From Paenarthrobacter histidinolovorans (GTDB lineage: Bacteria > Actinomycetota > Actinomycetes > Actinomycetales > Micrococcaceae): a stretch of DNA of 64,000 bases. The position numbers and the translations under genes were made by a program. The stretch lies in the NCBI RefSeq assembly GCF_014647595.1, contig NZ_BMPM01000010.1, positions 1 through 64,000 on the forward strand, in the 5' to 3' direction. The notes under the pieces are model-generated. The model did no database searches, was not told where the DNA came from, and saw only the letters and a list, made by a program, of their open reading frames with translations. Positions 1-8,714 of the stretch are shown one piece after another. Position 1 is the stretch's first letter; each line of letters opens with the position of its first letter.

Positions 1-152
1 ACAACGGCCCACCCCTACCCATCAACGGAACCCTCAACCTCACCACCCCGCCCAAAACAATCCACGTCTGGAAAACCGAACGAGCACTCGTCGCCGACAC
101 CTGCCAACAAAACCCCAACTCCTGGGGGTGCCCCGGCACGGCACCCCAATAG
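1..152 (+). CDS. 3' end of an unidentified protein (5' end outside window)
   Basis: An open frame enters from the left edge (first full codon at base 3) and stops at TAG 150-152, leaving 49 residues. The tail is rich in Pro, Thr and Asn and contains HVWKTERALVADT and two Cys near the end (DTCQQ, WGCPG). Its codons favour C and A at third positions (caa, aac, aaa, acc), unlike most genes further in. I do not recognise the family. The composition recalls the C-rich DUF222/HNH genes of Arthrobacter, but that is a guess. No domain can be assigned from this fragment. Confidence 0.5.
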   Translation, partial: NGPPLPINGTLNLTTPPKTIHVWKTERALVADTCQQNPNSWGCPGTAPQ

Positions 153-174
153 CCAGCCGCACCACCCGTACCGC

Positions 175-259
175 CACCACCCACTTTGACCGCGGATAAC
201 CCGGCGACACACCATGCAGACGGCGCGTCACGCCCCTCCAGAAATCAAAGTGGGTGGTG
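175..259. repeat. 15-bp perfect inverted repeat with 55-nt loop
   Basis: The arms CACCACCCACTTTGA (175-189) and TCAAAGTGGGTGGTG (245-259) are exact reverse complements. The structure lies just after the truncated gene and before the DUF3817 terminator. It has no T-tract, so it is not an obvious terminator. Confidence 0.6.
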
Positions 260-290
260 AGGGCCCACGCGGGGATCACCCCTTAAAACA

Positions 291-324
291 GGAAAGCACC
301 GGTTCCGAAGAACCGATGCTTTCC
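291..324 (-). terminator. Hairpin terminator after DUF3817 gene
   Basis: A 15-bp stem with one mismatch (291-305 with 310-324) and a CGAA loop starts 11 bases beyond the stop codon of the leftward gene. On the minus strand it is followed by TGTTTTAA, a short U-run. It may work for both directions. Confidence 0.65.
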
Positions 325-335
325 GGCGGCCAAAT

Positions 336-797
336 CTAGGAAAACCAAGTACCTGGAGGGCCCATGAACAGCAGGAAACTAAAGACTGCACCCACGGCCA
401 CAAGAGTGACCACGATTGCGAGAACCGGGTTGCGCAGGACCCAAGCCTGGGCCTTTTCAAAACCTCCACGCGGCTTCTCACCCCCGGCGGCCAAACGCCA
501 TCCGCCTGCCAGGAGACCCCGACGATCCAGCGACTTCTCCGTCGGGATGGTGGCGTAGGGAATCACCGCGGAGCCGATGGCGAGCAGGCCGGTCCGCAGG
601 GTCCACTTCTGGTTGATCCAGGTGAACGCGGCAGTGGCAGCGTAGCAAAGGAACACAAACCCGTGGATGCCTCCGGCGATGCTCACGCCCAGGTCGGTGG
701 TCTGCGTGACGTACTTAAGGAACAGTCCGATCAGCAACAGCGTCCAGGTCACGGCCTCGGCAAAAGCGACGGTACGGAACAAAGCGCGGGGTTGCAT
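336..797 (-). CDS. DUF3817 family membrane protein
   Basis: A 153-residue integral membrane protein starting MQPRALFRTVAFAEAVTW. About four hydrophobic segments can be seen: residues ~5-27, ~33-55, ~60-80 and a C-terminal one near 125-145. The early F-x-x-V-A-x-x-E-A motif, the G-I-H-G motif in the second segment and the size fit the actinobacterial DUF3817 family, whose function is unknown. The open frame extends far upstream, but the extension is not protein-like, so the internal ATG at 797 is taken as start. No strong Shine-Dalgarno is visible. Confidence 0.8.
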   Translation of the reverse strand: MQPRALFRTVAFAEAVTWTLLLIGLFLKYVTQTTDLGVSIAGGIHGFVFLCYAATAAFTWINQKWTLRTGLLAIGSAVIPYATIPTEKSLDRRGLLAGGWRLAAGGEKPRGGFEKAQAWVLRNPVLAIVVTLVAVGAVFSFLLFMGPPGTWFS

Positions 798-864
798 GGG
801 AGTCCTCAGGTGGGAAGCGGGAGACACATCCAACTTACCGTGGTTGAAGAACCCATCGGCATCA

Positions 865-1476
865 CTACCCGGGAAGTGCCGCCCGGTTCCGGATTTGCGA
901 GTCGCCGAATTCGATGGCCACCGGCGCGATCTCCACGGGCGGCTCGTGTCGCGATCTCGCCCTTCCCACGGCAATGTGAGGCAACCAGCGCGGCGACCTG
1001 TACCCCAGAGCGGGTGAGCCCAGGATGAAGTCGTCAATGTTGTCGAGGCCAAGATCATCAAACAGCACGTGCAAGCCCTGCACCAGAAGCGCTTGGTAGT
1101 CGTGAACTTCCTGAGGAACGTCCACCTCGAGTCCCATCAGCCGGCCGCCACCCAACGGGACAACTTTGTCCGACTTACCCAGAAACCCCTGCAAGACGGG
1201 CAGTTCCTTCAGCCAGCTGCTGATTTCGGGCAGCACCCTCTCCGGTGCGGCCCTTCCCTTGGTCCACGCGGCGATGTCATCCGCGAGTTCGTCGAGGATC
1301 CCCAGGTGCAGCAGTGTCATATGCAGCCCTTGCGGCTTGCGCAGCGAATCAACGAATCGCTTGAGGCCCTCGTAATCCGTCTGCCCTTCCCCGATCCGAA
1401 GGACAGGGACCTCTACCGTGATGCGCGGTTTGCCCGCTTTGCTTCCAGTGGGGCTGCCAGCCGTCATGGACGCCAT
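865..1476 (-). CDS. 2H phosphoesterase superfamily protein (2'-5' RNA ligase-like)
   Basis: A 203-residue soluble protein with the two His-containing motifs of the 2H superfamily: H52-M-T-L (in GLHMTLLHLG) and H167-I-A-V (in WLPHIAVGR), about 115 residues apart as expected for the two-lobed fold. These histidines would form the active site acting on cyclic or 2'-5' phosphodiesters. The natural substrate is unknown. The start is set at ATG 1476 because the upstream extension is not protein-like; ATG 1467 is a close alternative. Confidence 0.65.
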   Translation of the reverse strand: MASMTAGSPTGSKAGKPRITVEVPVLRIGEGQTDYEGLKRFVDSLRKPQGLHMTLLHLGILDELADDIAAWTKGRAAPERVLPEISSWLKELPVLQGFLGKSDKVVPLGGGRLMGLEVDVPQEVHDYQALLVQGLHVLFDDLGLDNIDDFILGSPALGYRSPRWLPHIAVGRARSRHEPPVEIAPVAIEFGDSQIRNRAALPG

Positions 1477-1544
1477 TATCCGCCGATCGCCCGCCCAAGG
1501 GGAGGCCGACGGCGGAACCGCCTCCCGCCGTCGGGCGCTGTGCC

Positions 1545-2072
1545 CTATCTCTTGGGACGCGCCTGCACCAAATTGGCGAACGGGAGGCGGCCATGAGTGG
1601 CCACAAAACCTGCGTGGTATGCCCCTTCGGCGGCATTCACTTCGGAAGGGGGGAGCTCTTTCCAGGCAATGGTCAGGTCCAGGGCGTCGCGCAGCTGCCA
1701 AATAAGCCGGGCATCCCACACCACTGTCGGCCGTCCCCGGCCGTAATCCATGAATTCCTGAATCTGCTTACGGAGCCCCCGGTTGCCCTGACTGCCCGCG
1801 CTGGCTTTGCCGATGTAGAGAACGGAGGCTTCTCCAAGCCATTCGGCTTCAAGTGCTTCGCGCTTCAGTGACGGGTCCTTCTTCTTGAAGGTCCCGGCGG
1901 TGCTCTTATTCAGGAAGACGGGTTCAAAACCGGCCGGCCGAAGAATCACGAATATCCCCGGTCCTTGGGGGATCCGCATGGGATCGAGTTCGTCGAGTGG
2001 TCGGAATCCGGTGAAGCCGTCCTCGGTGAGGGACTTTTTGGTGAAGAGCATGATCCATTGTGGGGAGCGCAT
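1545..2072 (-). CDS. GIY-YIG-like domain protein
   Basis: A 175-residue protein with a degenerate GIY-YIG signature: G39-I-F in GPGIFVIL, then L85-Y-I-G-K in SVLYIGKA, a following Arg in the GLRKQIQEF helix, Glu149 in NAAEGAYHAGF and Asn167 near the end. This order (GIF, YIG, R, E, N) matches the GIY-YIG nuclease fold, though activity is not proven. The insertion between the two motifs (45 residues) is longer than usual. It is divergent from the FadR-type gene. A GGGGA element precedes ATG 2072; ATG 2051 is an alternative start. Confidence 0.55.
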   Translation of the reverse strand: MRSPQWIMLFTKKSLTEDGFTGFRPLDELDPMRIPQGPGIFVILRPAGFEPVFLNKSTAGTFKKKDPSLKREALEAEWLGEASVLYIGKASAGSQGNRGLRKQIQEFMDYGRGRPTVVWDARLIWQLRDALDLTIAWKELPPSEVNAAEGAYHAGFVATHGRLPFANLVQARPKR

Positions 2073-2108
2073 TACCAGTCCCCAAACCGTGAAGCAAGCC
2101 TTTCAGCG

Positions 2109-2145
2109 TTGACAGCCTCTTGTGACCCGTGCCATATTCGAAGCG
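2109..2145 (+). promoter_or_regulatory. Predicted promoter with leaderless start
   Basis: TTGACA (2109-2114), an 18-nt spacer and CATATT (2133-2138) make a good housekeeping-type promoter. The -10 element ends six bases before an in-frame GTG at 2145, so transcription should begin at or next to the start codon. The FadR-family gene would then be translated leaderless. Confidence 0.6.
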
Positions 2146-2873
2146 TGAACCTGTCAGACAGCCGGACAGCCGGACAGCAAGAGCCCGTGAGTGGCCAATC
2201 AGCGCATATGCCTATTTCGCGCATTTCCGCCGCTGAGGCCGTCTTTGCTGCGCTCCGGCGGGCCATCGAGGGTGGCCAGTTCGATATCGGCACCAAGCTG
2301 AGCTCCGAAGCGACGCTCGCTGCCCAGTACGGCGTCAGCCGCTCAGTCATCCGGGAAGCACTGCGGTCGTGCAACACCTTGGGGCTCACGGTCACCAAAA
2401 CCGGCAAAGGCACGTTCATTGTGGCCAACAAGGTTGCTAACGACCTTACCTTGGGTCAGTACAGTGCACGCGATCTCAACGAGGCACGTCCGCACATCGA
2501 GATCCCGGCAGCAGGCCTCGCTGCGCAGAGAAGGACCGAGGAAGAGCTGGAGCACCTCAAGGACATCGTCCAGGAAATGCTCAACGAGACCGACCCCGAA
2601 TCATGGGTGAACCTGGACGCCACGTTCCATTCAGCCGTGGCCCGGGCCAGCGGCAACCGCGTGTTCGCCAGCGTTGTCTCTGACATCCGCGAGGCCTTGG
2701 CCCACCAGTCGGAAACCCTCAACCTCGTTGCTGACAGGCAATACCGCTCGGACGAGGAACACGTTGCAGTGCTGAACGCGATTGAAGCCGGCGATTCCGA
2801 AGCCGCAAGCAAGGCGATGGCCGACCACCTCCAGGCCGTCAGCGTTGCGCTGGACACGATCCTCAGCAAATGA
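2145..2873 (+). CDS. FadR-type GntR family transcriptional regulator of the asparagine operon
   Basis: A 242-residue regulator. The N-terminal winged helix (AAEAVFAALRRAIEGG through GVSRSVIREALRSC and a wing ending KTGKGTFIV) is followed by an all-helical FCD effector domain with conserved metal-site-like residues (NLDATFHSAVARASGN, EEHVAVLNAIEAGD). It is followed directly by asparaginase, aspartase and asparagine permease in one direction, so it probably controls that operon in response to Asn or Asp (inference). GTG 2145 is chosen because the promoter points to it. GTG 2187 and ATG 2208 are possible alternatives. Confidence 0.85.
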   Translation: MNLSDSRTAGQQEPVSGQSAHMPISRISAAEAVFAALRRAIEGGQFDIGTKLSSEATLAAQYGVSRSVIREALRSCNTLGLTVTKTGKGTFIVANKVANDLTLGQYSARDLNEARPHIEIPAAGLAAQRRTEEELEHLKDIVQEMLNETDPESWVNLDATFHSAVARASGNRVFASVVSDIREALAHQSETLNLVADRQYRSDEEHVAVLNAIEAGDSEAASKAMADHLQAVSVALDTILSK

Positions 2874-2896
2874 CACATCCAAAGGACACCGACACC

Positions 2897-3904
2897 ATGC
2901 CCGTCCCCACAGCACCGGCCCACCAGGCCGCGGCGCACAACATCAAGGCGCCAAACCACGTCCCGCTTGTCGAAGTGACCCGCGACGGACTGGTGGAGAG
3001 CATCCACTACGGCTCGCTGATCGCACTCTCCGCGGATGACAGCAGCCTCGTCGAAGCCGGCCAGCCGGACGCCCCCATGTACCCGCGTTCGAGCCTGAAG
3101 CCCCTGCAGGCCGTCGCGCTGCTCAAGGCCGGCCTGGACATCCCCGAAAACCTCCTGGCCCTCACCGCGGCCAGCCACTCCGGCGCAAAGATGCACCGCG
3201 ACGGTGCCACTGAAATCCTGAAGCTGCACGGCCTCAGCGACGAAGCCCTGGCCAACAGCACGGACCTCCCCTACGGCGTCGCTGAACGTGAAGAGTGGCT
3301 TCGCGCCGGCAACGGCCCCACCCAAATCGCGCAGAACTGCTCCGGCAAGCACGCCTCCATGACCGCCGTCTGTGTCATCAACAGCTGGCCCGTTGAGGGG
3401 TACCTGCACCCTGAGCACCCGCTGCAGGTCCTGGTCCGCGACACCATCACCGAACTGACCGGCGAGGAAGCGGCCGCGGTCAGCACTGACGGTTGCGGGA
3501 CTCCCCTTTTCGCCCACTCGCTGCATGGCATGGCCCGCGCCTATGGCCGCCTCGCCGCCGCAGACCCGGACACTCTCGAAGGCAAGGTAGCCCACGCCAT
3601 GCGCCGCTTCCCGGAGATGGTGGCCGGCGAAGGCCGCGATGTCACAGCCCTCATGCGTGCGGTCCCCGGTTTGCTTGCCAAGGACGGCTTCGAAGGCCTC
3701 CAGTTGGTGGGCCTTCCGGACGGCACCGGCTTGGCCGTCAAGATTTCCGACGGCGGCGATCGCGCCCGCATGCCCGTCACCGTTGAGGTCCTCAGGCGTC
3801 TGGGCGTCGACGGCGCCAGCTTGGACACGCTTCAGAGCCCACCTGTGCTGGGCGGCGGCCTTCCGGTCGGCGAACTCCGTGCAGCCCGAATTTTCAGCAA
3901 CTAA
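2897..3904 (+). CDS. L-asparaginase (PF06089-type asparaginase)
   Basis: A 335-residue enzyme predicted to hydrolyse L-asparagine to aspartate and ammonia in the cytoplasm. It belongs to the Rhizobium-type asparaginase II family and not to the E. coli AnsA/AnsB fold: there is no TGGTI motif. Family-like blocks are visible, including YPRSSLKPLQAVALL, ASHSGAKMH, QNCSGKHASM and STDGCGTPLFA. ATG 2897 has AAAGGA ten bases upstream. An earlier ATG at 2870 overlaps the regulator stop as ATGA. Aspartase follows 12 nt downstream, so Asn would flow to fumarate. Confidence 0.88.
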   Translation: MPVPTAPAHQAAAHNIKAPNHVPLVEVTRDGLVESIHYGSLIALSADDSSLVEAGQPDAPMYPRSSLKPLQAVALLKAGLDIPENLLALTAASHSGAKMHRDGATEILKLHGLSDEALANSTDLPYGVAEREEWLRAGNGPTQIAQNCSGKHASMTAVCVINSWPVEGYLHPEHPLQVLVRDTITELTGEEAAAVSTDGCGTPLFAHSLHGMARAYGRLAAADPDTLEGKVAHAMRRFPEMVAGEGRDVTALMRAVPGLLAKDGFEGLQLVGLPDGTGLAVKISDGGDRARMPVTVEVLRRLGVDGASLDTLQSPPVLGGGLPVGELRAARIFSN

Positions 3905-3916
3905 CCAAGGACAGCT

Positions 3917-5332
3917 ATGACCACCGTCGATCAGGCGATCCCCCTCCGTTCCGAACACGACCTCTTGGGCGATCGCGATGTACCCGCGGACGCCTACTGG
4001 GGCGTCCACACCCTCCGCGCCATCGAGAACTTCCCCATCACGGGGCAGCCGCTCTCCACCAACAAGCACCTGGTCCGCGGGCTGGCTGCGGTGAAGCAGG
4101 CCGCCGCACGCACCAACCACGAGCTTGGCCTCCTGAATGCTGAGCGTGCGAATGCCATCGAGCAGGCCTGCCAGGACATCATGGACGGCATGCTGCAGGA
4201 GCAGTTCATGGTGGACGTGATCCAGGGCGGCGCGGGAACCAGTTCCAACATGAACGCCAACGAGGTCATCGCCAACCGTGCCCTGGAGATCCTGGGACAC
4301 CCCAAGGGCGACTACGCAAAGCTTCACCCGAATGACCACGTGAACTTGAGCCAGTCCACCAACGACGTCTACCCGACGGCGGTGAACCTCGCCACGATCT
4401 TCTCCGTGAAGGAGCTCCTGGAAGCCCTCGAGGAACTCGAAGTAGCTTTCGCCGAGAAGGGCCGTGAGTTCCGGACCGTCGTGAAGATGGGCCGCACCCA
4501 GCTGCAGGACGCTGTCCCCATGACGCTGGGCCAGGAGTTCGGCGGTTACGCCGTGACCATCGGCGAAGACCGGGCCCGCCTGGACGAGTCCCACATGCTC
4601 ATCCATGAGATCAACCTCGGTGCCACGGCCATCGGCACGGGCCTGAACGCCCCGGTCGGTTACGCGGAAGCTGCCTGCCGCCACTTGGCCGAAATCACCG
4701 GCCTTCCCCTGCTGACCGCCGCGGACCTCATTGAAGCCACCCAGGACGTGGGAGCGTTTGTTCACCTGTCCGGCGTGCTGAAGCGCGTGGCTGTGAAGCT
4801 TTCCAAGATTTGCAACGACCTCCGCCTGCTGTCCTCCGGGCCGCGTGCGGGTTTGGGCGAGATCAACCTTCCGGCAGTGCAGTCCGGTTCGTCGATCATG
4901 CCCGGCAAGATCAATCCGGTGATCCCGGAAGTGGTCAGCCAGGTGGCGTACGAAGTCATCGGCAACGATGTCACCGTCACCATGGCCGCGGAGGCAGGCC
5001 AGCTCCAGCTGAATGCCTTCGAACCGATCATTGTGCACAGCCTGCACAAGAGCATCTCCCACCTGGAAGCAGCGTGCCGCACCCTTACGGCACGCTGCGT
5101 CCGGGGCATCACCGCAAACACCGAACGGCTACGGCTTACCGTGGAGCAGTCGATCGGTCTCGTCACGGCATTGAACCCCCACATCGGTTACGCCTCAGCC
5201 ACCGCTATCGCCCAGGAGGCGCTGGCTACAGGCAAGGGTGTGGCAGAACTCGTCCTGGAACACGGTCTTCTGACCGCTGCCCAGCTCGAGGAATTGCTCA
5301 GTCCAGAACGTCTGGCCAACCTCAGCAAATAG
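3917..5332 (+). CDS. aspA: Aspartate ammonia-lyase (aspartase)
   Basis: A 471-residue member of the aspartase/fumarase superfamily that converts L-aspartate to fumarate and ammonia. The flexible active-site signature GSSIMPGKINPV begins at residue 324. Upstream substrate-binding blocks are GAGTSSNMNANEV and NDHVNLSQSTNDVYPT. The length and the N-terminal motif DLLGDRDVPADAYWGVHT match AspA, and the operon context (asparaginase upstream, asparagine permease downstream) favours aspartase over fumarase. AAGGAC precedes the ATG. Confidence 0.95.
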   Translation: MTTVDQAIPLRSEHDLLGDRDVPADAYWGVHTLRAIENFPITGQPLSTNKHLVRGLAAVKQAAARTNHELGLLNAERANAIEQACQDIMDGMLQEQFMVDVIQGGAGTSSNMNANEVIANRALEILGHPKGDYAKLHPNDHVNLSQSTNDVYPTAVNLATIFSVKELLEALEELEVAFAEKGREFRTVVKMGRTQLQDAVPMTLGQEFGGYAVTIGEDRARLDESHMLIHEINLGATAIGTGLNAPVGYAEAACRHLAEITGLPLLTAADLIEATQDVGAFVHLSGVLKRVAVKLSKICNDLRLLSSGPRAGLGEINLPAVQSGSSIMPGKINPVIPEVVSQVAYEVIGNDVTVTMAAEAGQLQLNAFEPIIVHSLHKSISHLEAACRTLTARCVRGITANTERLRLTVEQSIGLVTALNPHIGYASATAIAQEALATGKGVAELVLEHGLLTAAQLEELLSPERLANLSK

Positions 5333-5478
5333 GCCAAATCCGGCCAGAAAAGCCCAGCGGCTGCATTCAGCCGTCCCGCCCGATGAGGCATACCCCCAAC
5401 GAGGCGCTGTCTTGCGTGCCCGGATCCCCGACCGGCCGCACCCAGGACAACCCCAACAGGACACTCCTAAGGATTCCA

Positions 5479-6987
5479 ATGACCAATCCCATCACTGACC
5501 ACACGGTTCCGGCCCAAGCGCACGCCAGTGAGAAGGCCCTGCACAAAGAGGACTCCGGTTACCACAAGGACCTCAAGCCCCGACAGATCCAGATGATCGC
5601 GATCGGTGGCGCAATCGGCACCGGCCTGTTCCTGGGCGCAGGTGGCCGCCTTAACGCCGCCGGCCCGTCCCTGGTGATCGCGTACGCCGTCTGCGGCTTT
5701 TTTGCCTTCCTGATCCTCCGCGCACTGGGTGAACTGGTGCTGCACCGCCCGTCCTCGGGTTCGTTCGTTTCCTACGCCCGTGAGTTCTACGGCGAGAAGG
5801 CGGCATTCGTCTCCGGTTGGTTCTACTGGATCAACTGGGCCACCACCACCATCGTGGACATCACGGCGGCTGCCCTGTACATGAACTTCTTCGGCAAATA
5901 CATCCCCTGGATGGGCGCCGTTCCGCAGTGGGCGTGGGCCCTCATCGCCCTGGTGGTGGTGCTGAGCCTGAACCTCGTCTCCGTGAAGGTCTTCGGCGAG
6001 ATGGAATTCTGGTTCGCCTTGATCAAGGTGGCTGCACTGGTGGCCTTCCTCCTCGTGGGCACTTACTTCGTCATCTTCGGCACCCCGGTGGATGGCCAGG
6101 AAGTCGGTTTCAGCCTGATCTCGGACAACGGCGGCGTGTTCCCGAACGGCATCCTGCCCATGATCATCCTCATGCAGGGTGTGCTGTTCGCCTACGCCTC
6201 GATCGAACTCGTGGGCACGGCGGCCGGCGAAACTCCCAACCCCGAGAAGATCATGCCCAAGGCGATCAACTCCGTGGTCTTCCGCATCGCAGTCTTCTAC
6301 GTTGGCTCAGTCATCCTGCTGGCCCTGCTGCTCCCCTACACCTCCTACGAAAAGGGTGTCAGCCCCTTCGTGACGTTCTTCGGGTCCATTGGTGTCCAGG
6401 GCGTTGACGTGATCATGAACCTCGTTGTCCTCACCGCGGCTTTGTCCTCGTTGAACGCCGGGCTTTACTCCACGGGCCGCATTCTCCGTTCCATGTCCGT
6501 GGCGGGTTCGGCCCCGAAGTTCGCACAGCGCATGAACAAGGCCGGTGTCCCCTACGGTGGCATCGCAATCACCGCCGGCGTTTCCCTGCTCGGCGTTCCG
6601 CTTAACTACTTGGTCCCGTCCGACGCGTTTGAGATCGTTTTGAACGTGGCTTCCGTGGGCATCATCGTCACTTGGGCGACCATCGTCCTGTGCCAGATGC
6701 AGCTCAAGCGCTGGTCCGACAAGGGCTGGGTGAAGCGTCCGTCCTTCCGGCTGTTCGGCGCACCCTACACAGGCTGGCTGTCTCTGGTCTTCCTGGCCGG
6801 TGTCCTGGTGATGGTTTTCATCGAATCCCCGCTCACCATGCTGGTCACTGCGATCGCCTGCGGGCTCATGGTCTGGGGCTGGTTCCTGTGCCGCAAGCAG
6901 ATCCACGAGCTTGCCGCCACCCGCGACGGTTACACGGGCAGCGCCCCGGTAATCGCCAACCGCCCCCTGCCGGGCGGGGATAAGTAA
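5479..6987 (+). CDS. ansP: L-asparagine permease, amino acid/APC (AAT) family
   Basis: A 502-residue, 12-helix transporter. The AAT-family N-terminal motif LKPRQIQMIAIGGAIGTGLF begins near residue 32 and is followed by the conserved GELVLHRPSSGSFVSYAREF block. It imports asparagine (or a close relative) for the asparaginase/aspartase pair upstream. The start is ATG 5479 with AAGGA just before it. The frame runs upstream into aspA, but that part is a shadow. The 146-nt gap after aspA holds no clear terminator, so read-through is likely. A strong hairpin follows the stop. Confidence 0.9.
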   Translation: MTNPITDHTVPAQAHASEKALHKEDSGYHKDLKPRQIQMIAIGGAIGTGLFLGAGGRLNAAGPSLVIAYAVCGFFAFLILRALGELVLHRPSSGSFVSYAREFYGEKAAFVSGWFYWINWATTTIVDITAAALYMNFFGKYIPWMGAVPQWAWALIALVVVLSLNLVSVKVFGEMEFWFALIKVAALVAFLLVGTYFVIFGTPVDGQEVGFSLISDNGGVFPNGILPMIILMQGVLFAYASIELVGTAAGETPNPEKIMPKAINSVVFRIAVFYVGSVILLALLLPYTSYEKGVSPFVTFFGSIGVQGVDVIMNLVVLTAALSSLNAGLYSTGRILRSMSVAGSAPKFAQRMNKAGVPYGGIAITAGVSLLGVPLNYLVPSDAFEIVLNVASVGIIVTWATIVLCQMQLKRWSDKGWVKRPSFRLFGAPYTGWLSLVFLAGVLVMVFIESPLTMLVTAIACGLMVWGWFLCRKQIHELAATRDGYTGSAPVIANRPLPGGDK

Positions 6988-7007
6988 CAACAGCACCACA
7001 GAGCGCC

Positions 7008-7057
7008 CGACGGCGGCACCCGGGTTCCGTATCAGCGGAACCCGGGTGCCGCCGTCG
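7008..7057 (+). terminator. Strong hairpin terminator after ansP
   Basis: A perfect 22-bp stem (7008-7029 with 7036-7057) encloses a TATCAG loop, 20 nt beyond the ansP stop. No long T-tract follows, which is common in high-GC actinobacteria. Confidence 0.85.
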
Positions 7058-7145
7058 CTGGTTAACGCCCCTAAACAGGTCGCAGATCAGGTCGTTCCCA
7101 GCCCTGAAAACGGCCTGATGTGCTACTTGGTTGGGTGAGCGGCAG

Positions 7146-7176
7146 ACATCCGATCATTCGTCGCTACTATTGGTCC
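7146..7176 (+). promoter_or_regulatory. Promoter and putative auto-operator of the fucose-cluster GntR gene
   Basis: TACTAT (7165-7170) ends six bases before ATG 7177, implying a leaderless transcript. ACATCCGA (7146-7153) lies just upstream. The same 8-mer occurs twice, on the minus strand, in the divergent fucose promoter at 12580-12718, so it is a candidate operator for this regulator. Confidence 0.5.
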
Positions 7177-7848
7177 ATGGCTGTCACAGACGAGGCGATC
7201 AGCAAGATCAAAGACATGCTGATCCGCGGGGAACTTAAGGCCGGCGATCGACTTCCGCCGGAAAAGGAACTGAGCGAACGGCTGGGTCTGTCACGGAGTT
7301 CGCTGCGTGAGGCCGTGAAAGCCCTGGAACTGATCCGCGTGCTGGACGTCCGCCGCGGCGACGGAACGTACGTGACCAGCCTCGATGCCAAATTGCTCAA
7401 CGAGGCCGTAGCATTTGTGGTGGACCTGCACCAGGACCGCTCCATCCTTGAACTCTTCGAGGTCCGACGAATCCTGGAACCCGCCACAGCCCAGCTGGCA
7501 GCGGGCAAAATGACCCCGGACGAGCTGCAGGCCCTGCGGGCCACCATGGACGGGATCGACGAAAACACCGACGTTGAGGAACTCGTGGCCCATGACCTCG
7601 AATTCCACAGCATCATCACCTCAGCCGCAGGAAATGATTACCTGGGCAGCCTCCTGGAGGCCCTGTCCAGCAGCACAGTGCGGGCCCGGATCTGGCGTGG
7701 ACTGACCCAGGAGAAGGCCGTGTCCCACACCTTGGCGGAGCATCGTGCCATCGCGGATGCGCTGGAGCGCGGTGATGCGGAGTTGGTGAGGGCACTGGTG
7801 ACCGTGCACATCAGCGGCGTGGAGAACTGGTTGCGCCAGGCGCTCTAA
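7177..7848 (+). CDS. GntR/FadR family regulator, probable L-fucose catabolism repressor
   Basis: A 223-residue regulator with an N-terminal winged helix (KIKDMLIRGELKAGDRLPPE, LSRSSLREAVKALE, RRGDGTYV) and a C-terminal FCD domain with metal-site-like motifs (HDLEFHSIITSAAGN, EHRAIADALERGD). It converges on the lactonase gene, and the stop codons overlap by 4 nt. Its position at the edge of the fucose cluster and the shared ACATCCGA motif suggest that it controls the cluster. Fucose or a pathway intermediate would be the effector (inference). No Shine-Dalgarno is visible, consistent with leaderless initiation. Confidence 0.85.
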   Translation: MAVTDEAISKIKDMLIRGELKAGDRLPPEKELSERLGLSRSSLREAVKALELIRVLDVRRGDGTYVTSLDAKLLNEAVAFVVDLHQDRSILELFEVRRILEPATAQLAAGKMTPDELQALRATMDGIDENTDVEELVAHDLEFHSIITSAAGNDYLGSLLEALSSSTVRARIWRGLTQEKAVSHTLAEHRAIADALERGDAELVRALVTVHISGVENWLRQAL

Positions 7849-8714
7849 GCGTCCACAAGGGGGTTGGCTGCCAGGCCATAAGTGCGGATGGCGGTGCCCT
7901 CCAAGATCAAGTCCTGCTCTGAAGGACTCAGTGCGGACACCAGTTCCAGCAGGACGTCGAGCGTCCGGCCGTATGGCGCCCCGAGGGTACTGACCGGCCA
8001 GTCGCCCCCGATCATCAGGCGCTCTGCTCCGAAAGCGTCCAACGCGGTGTCAAACAATCGCCGCAGCGCCTCACTGGTGTACGGCAGCCCTGAAGCGTGG
8101 AGCCCGGACAGTTTCGCCACCGTGTTCGGCTGGCGTCCCAGTGCAAGGAAATCAGTGCGCCACGAGTCCATGAGCGAAGCATCGGACCGCGGGGGCTTAC
8201 CCAGATGATCAAGAACCACAGTCAGCTCCGGGAGTTCGCGGGCCAGCCGGACGGTCGAGCCCAGGTGCCGGGGGAAAGCATCCGGAACGTCGAATGCCAG
8301 GCCACGTTGCGCCACTAGTGCCAAGGACTCCCGCACAGCGGGGAGGTCCAGGAAGTCCGCCCGGGGATCGTCGTGCACCAAGTGCCGTACGCCCTTGAAG
8401 ACAGGCTGCGCCGTGAAACTGTCCAGCTGGGAAGCGCATTCGTCCGGTGAGTCCAACCGCACCCAGCCCACTACGCCCAGCACCCACGGATTCCGCTTCG
8501 CGACGGCCAGCATGCTGTCCGTATCCGCCACGGTGTCGTCAGCCTGGACCAGCACCGCGCCCCGAACCCCCGCAGCCTTCAAGGTCTCCAGCGCCTCGTC
8601 CTCGCCGAAGCTGCGGTAGAGCGCACCGTGCTGCGGGCCGAGCCACGGGTAGGGTCGCTCCCCGCCGGTGACGAAAGTGTCCAGTGTCCACAGGTGCAGG
8701 TGCGAATCAATCAC
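7845..8714 (-). CDS. L-fuconolactonase-type amidohydrolase
   Basis: A 289-residue amidohydrolase-2 family enzyme starting with GTG and IDSHLHLW, which carries the H-x-H metal ligands. Later blocks are DHLGKPPR, KLSGLHASG and GGDWPVST, with the Asp of the GGDWP block as the likely catalytic acid. It would open the L-fucono-lactone made by the dehydrogenase to L-fuconate. GTG 8714 overlaps the upstream stop as GTGA, so it is translationally coupled to the aldo/keto reductase. Related lactonases act on rhamnono- and galactono-lactones; the pathway context decides for fucose. Confidence 0.85.
   Translation of the reverse strand: MIDSHLHLWTLDTFVTGGERPYPWLGPQHGALYRSFGEDEALETLKAAGVRGAVLVQADDTVADTDSMLAVAKRNPWVLGVVGWVRLDSPDECASQLDSFTAQPVFKGVRHLVHDDPRADFLDLPAVRESLALVAQRGLAFDVPDAFPRHLGSTVRLARELPELTVVLDHLGKPPRSDASLMDSWRTDFLALGRQPNTVAKLSGLHASGLPYTSEALRRLFDTALDAFGAERLMIGGDWPVSTLGAPYGRTLDVLLELVSALSPSEQDLILEGTAIRTYGLAANPLVDA

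Noticed and set aside
2456..5062. Very long open frame on the minus strand opposite asparaginase and aspartase
   Set aside because: It is the antisense shadow of two clear genes in GC-rich DNA. Its translation is rich in Gly, Val, Asp and His with no domain.
4810..5478. Upstream extension of the ansP frame into aspA
   Set aside because: The extension is out of frame with aspA and not protein-like. ATG 5479 has a good ribosome site and the transporter N-terminus starts there.
5333..5478. Riboswitch or terminator between aspA and ansP
   Set aside because: The 146-nt gap has only weak pairing and no match to a riboswitch core that I recognise.
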